DNA from: JAAYHV01 sp035268985
GTDB lineage: Bacteria > Bacillota > Clostridia > Peptostreptococcales > Anaerovoracaceae
Direction of reading: 5' to 3'
Assembly: GCA_035268985.1 (NCBI GenBank)
Contig: DATFJV010000053.1
Span: forward strand, 1 to 41,920
DNA: 41,920 bases
Below the pieces are notes generated by a model, which did not search any database, had not been told where the DNA came from, and was given only the letters and a program-made list of their open reading frames with translations. Made by a program: the position numbers and the translations under genes. The stretch's first letter is position 1. Each line of letters starts with the position of its first letter. This document shows positions 40,950 to 41,920 of the stretch, piece after piece.

Positions 40950-41920
40950 CTATATTTTTGCTTCTATCCTATATTTCTTCATTTTATGCTGTAGCGTTTG
41001 TCTTTTTATGCCTAGTTCTTCCGCTGCCTTAGTTATATTGTTTTTTTGATTAATCAGAGCTGATCTAATCAACTCTTTTTCGATATTTGCCAAATAACTT
41101 TCTAGTCCTCCAATATTTTCAGCAGAATTTACATGTTTATATGCTTCCATTTCGGCCACAGGAAGGGATATCATGTGTTCATTTAAAACTTTATCATCTT
41201 CTGACATGGAAACTGCCTGCATGATAACATTCTCTAGCTCTCTGATATTACCAGGGTAATCATAGCTTTCCAGTTTATTCAATGCCCTTTCCGATATTAA
41301 CATCGGTTCTTTTTCGTATCTTCTACAGTGCTTGTTTACTAGCGATTGACAAAGTATTTCAATATCATCCCTCCTTTTTCTTAATGGAGGGATATTAATA
41401 CTAACAACATTTAACCTATAAAATAAATCCTTGCGCAAAAGCCCTTTGTCAATGAGAATTTGAGGAGATTGATTTAATGTAGCAATAATTCTCACATCTA
41501 TAGGAACATCTTTTTCTCCCCCTACCCTTCTTAAATATTCTTCTTGTAATACTCTGAGCAGCTTGCTCTGCAAGTTATATGGCATTGCGCTAAGTTCATC
41601 CAAAAGAAGCGTTCCCCCATTTGCTTGTTCAAAAAGTCCAGGTCTATCTATAGCGCCGGTAAATCCCCCTTTACTAGTACCAAACAGTATACCTTCCAAT
41701 AAACTTTCCGGTAAAGCCGCACAATTTTGAGCCATAAAAGGTTTGTTTTTTCTCTTCCCTCCATAATGAAGACTTTGAGCAAAAAGTTCTTTTCCTGTTC
41801 CGGTTTCTCCAACTATCATAACCGAGGCAGAGCTGTTTGATGCTTTTTTTGCTTTATTTTTAAGTCTAATTATTTCAGTATTTTCACCTATTATATCTTC
41901 AAATACGTATTTTTTTATTT
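40950..41920 (-). CDS. sigma-54-dependent transcriptional activator (N-terminus outside window)
   Basis: The 3' part of an enhancer-binding protein gene; the reading frame continues past the window edge, where it begins IKKYVFEDIIGENTEI. The AAA+ domain has Walker A GETGTGKE and Walker B GGTLLLDE. The sigma-54 contact loop is altered: the usual GAFTGA reads GGFTGA. Further on are LLRVLQE, DVRIIATLN and RKDLFYRLNV. The C-terminal Fis-type helix-turn-helix (about the last 40 residues, ITKAAEELGIKRQTLQHKMK) binds the enhancer. The sensor domain is missing from view, so ligand and subclass (for example RocR-like PAS type) cannot be stated. Position directly before the sigma-54-driven ornithine operon makes it the likely local activator. 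Confidence 0.9.
   Translation of the reverse strand, partial: IKKYVFEDIIGENTEIIRLKNKAKKASNSSASVMIVGETGTGKELFAQSLHYGGKRKNKPFMAQNCAALPESLLEGILFGTSKGGFTGAIDRPGLFEQANGGTLLLDELSAMPYNLQSKLLRVLQEEYLRRVGGEKDVPIDVRIIATLNQSPQILIDKGLLRKDLFYRLNVVSINIPPLRKRRDDIEILCQSLVNKHCRRYEKEPMLISERALNKLESYDYPGNIRELENVIMQAVSMSEDDKVLNEHMISLPVAEMEAYKHVNSAENIGGLESYLANIEKELIRSALINQKNNITKAAEELGIKRQTLQHKMKKYRIEAKI

Overview
The window looks like a chromosomal segment of a low-GC, amino-acid-fermenting anaerobe of the Clostridia/Tissierellia type. I infer this from AT-rich codon use, AGGAGG-type ribosome sites and a complete ornithine-degradation pathway of the kind described in Clostridium sticklandii. The genus is not proven; a Sedimentibacter-like organism is a guess.

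Layout. 1-500: start of an incomplete gene and a small membrane protein. 0.7-5.5 kb (+): two OmpR-type two-component systems, with a secreted repeat protein between them and a small SHOCT membrane protein after them. 5.5-8.9 kb (-): radA and a divergent EF-G-like GTPase. 8.95-9.54 kb: a decayed peptidase T gene. 9.6-17.7 kb (-): a tight five-gene operon in the order tandem acyl-CoA-synthetase fusion, ornithine racemase (orr), greA, lysS, asnS, with a good sigma-A promoter and an end terminator. 17.9-19.2 kb (-): a radical SAM/SPASM-like enzyme. 19.5-20.9 kb (+): a purine permease. 21.1-25.1 kb (+): an operon of an Old-Yellow-Enzyme/enoate-reductase-like flavoprotein and a divergent two-subunit aconitase X. 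25.1-28.0 kb: a lipoprotein, an APRT-like phosphoribosyltransferase and a class B-like sortase. 28.1-32.7 kb (+): a phosphohexomutase followed by a GlpA-like/GlpB-like/DUF1667 redox set. 32.7-40.7 kb (-): ord-ortA-ortB-oraS-oraE, a MutL/GlmL-like ATPase and endonuclease IV. 40.7-41.9 kb: the control region of that operon and the truncated gene of a sigma-54 activator.

How it fits together. L-ornithine is racemised by Orr, D-ornithine is isomerised by the B12/PLP enzyme OraSE to 2,4-diaminopentanoate, Ord oxidises this to 2-amino-4-oxopentanoate, and OrtAB cleaves it with CoA to acetyl-CoA and alanine. The MutL-like ATPase probably maintains the aminomutase. The operon has a near-consensus sigma-54 promoter (TGGCAC-N5-TTGC) and, about 185 bp upstream, two identical 14-bp palindromes GCAAATTAATTTGC spaced 22 bp centre to centre. 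These lie just behind the gene of a sigma-54 activator, so local control is likely.

The most novel candidate is the OYE + aconitase X operon. It may be a free-acid dehydratase plus enoate-type reductase module. Its aconitase X lacks several motifs that I recall from characterised members. The substrate cannot be read from the sequence. No tRNA, rRNA, CRISPR or intact insertion sequence was seen.
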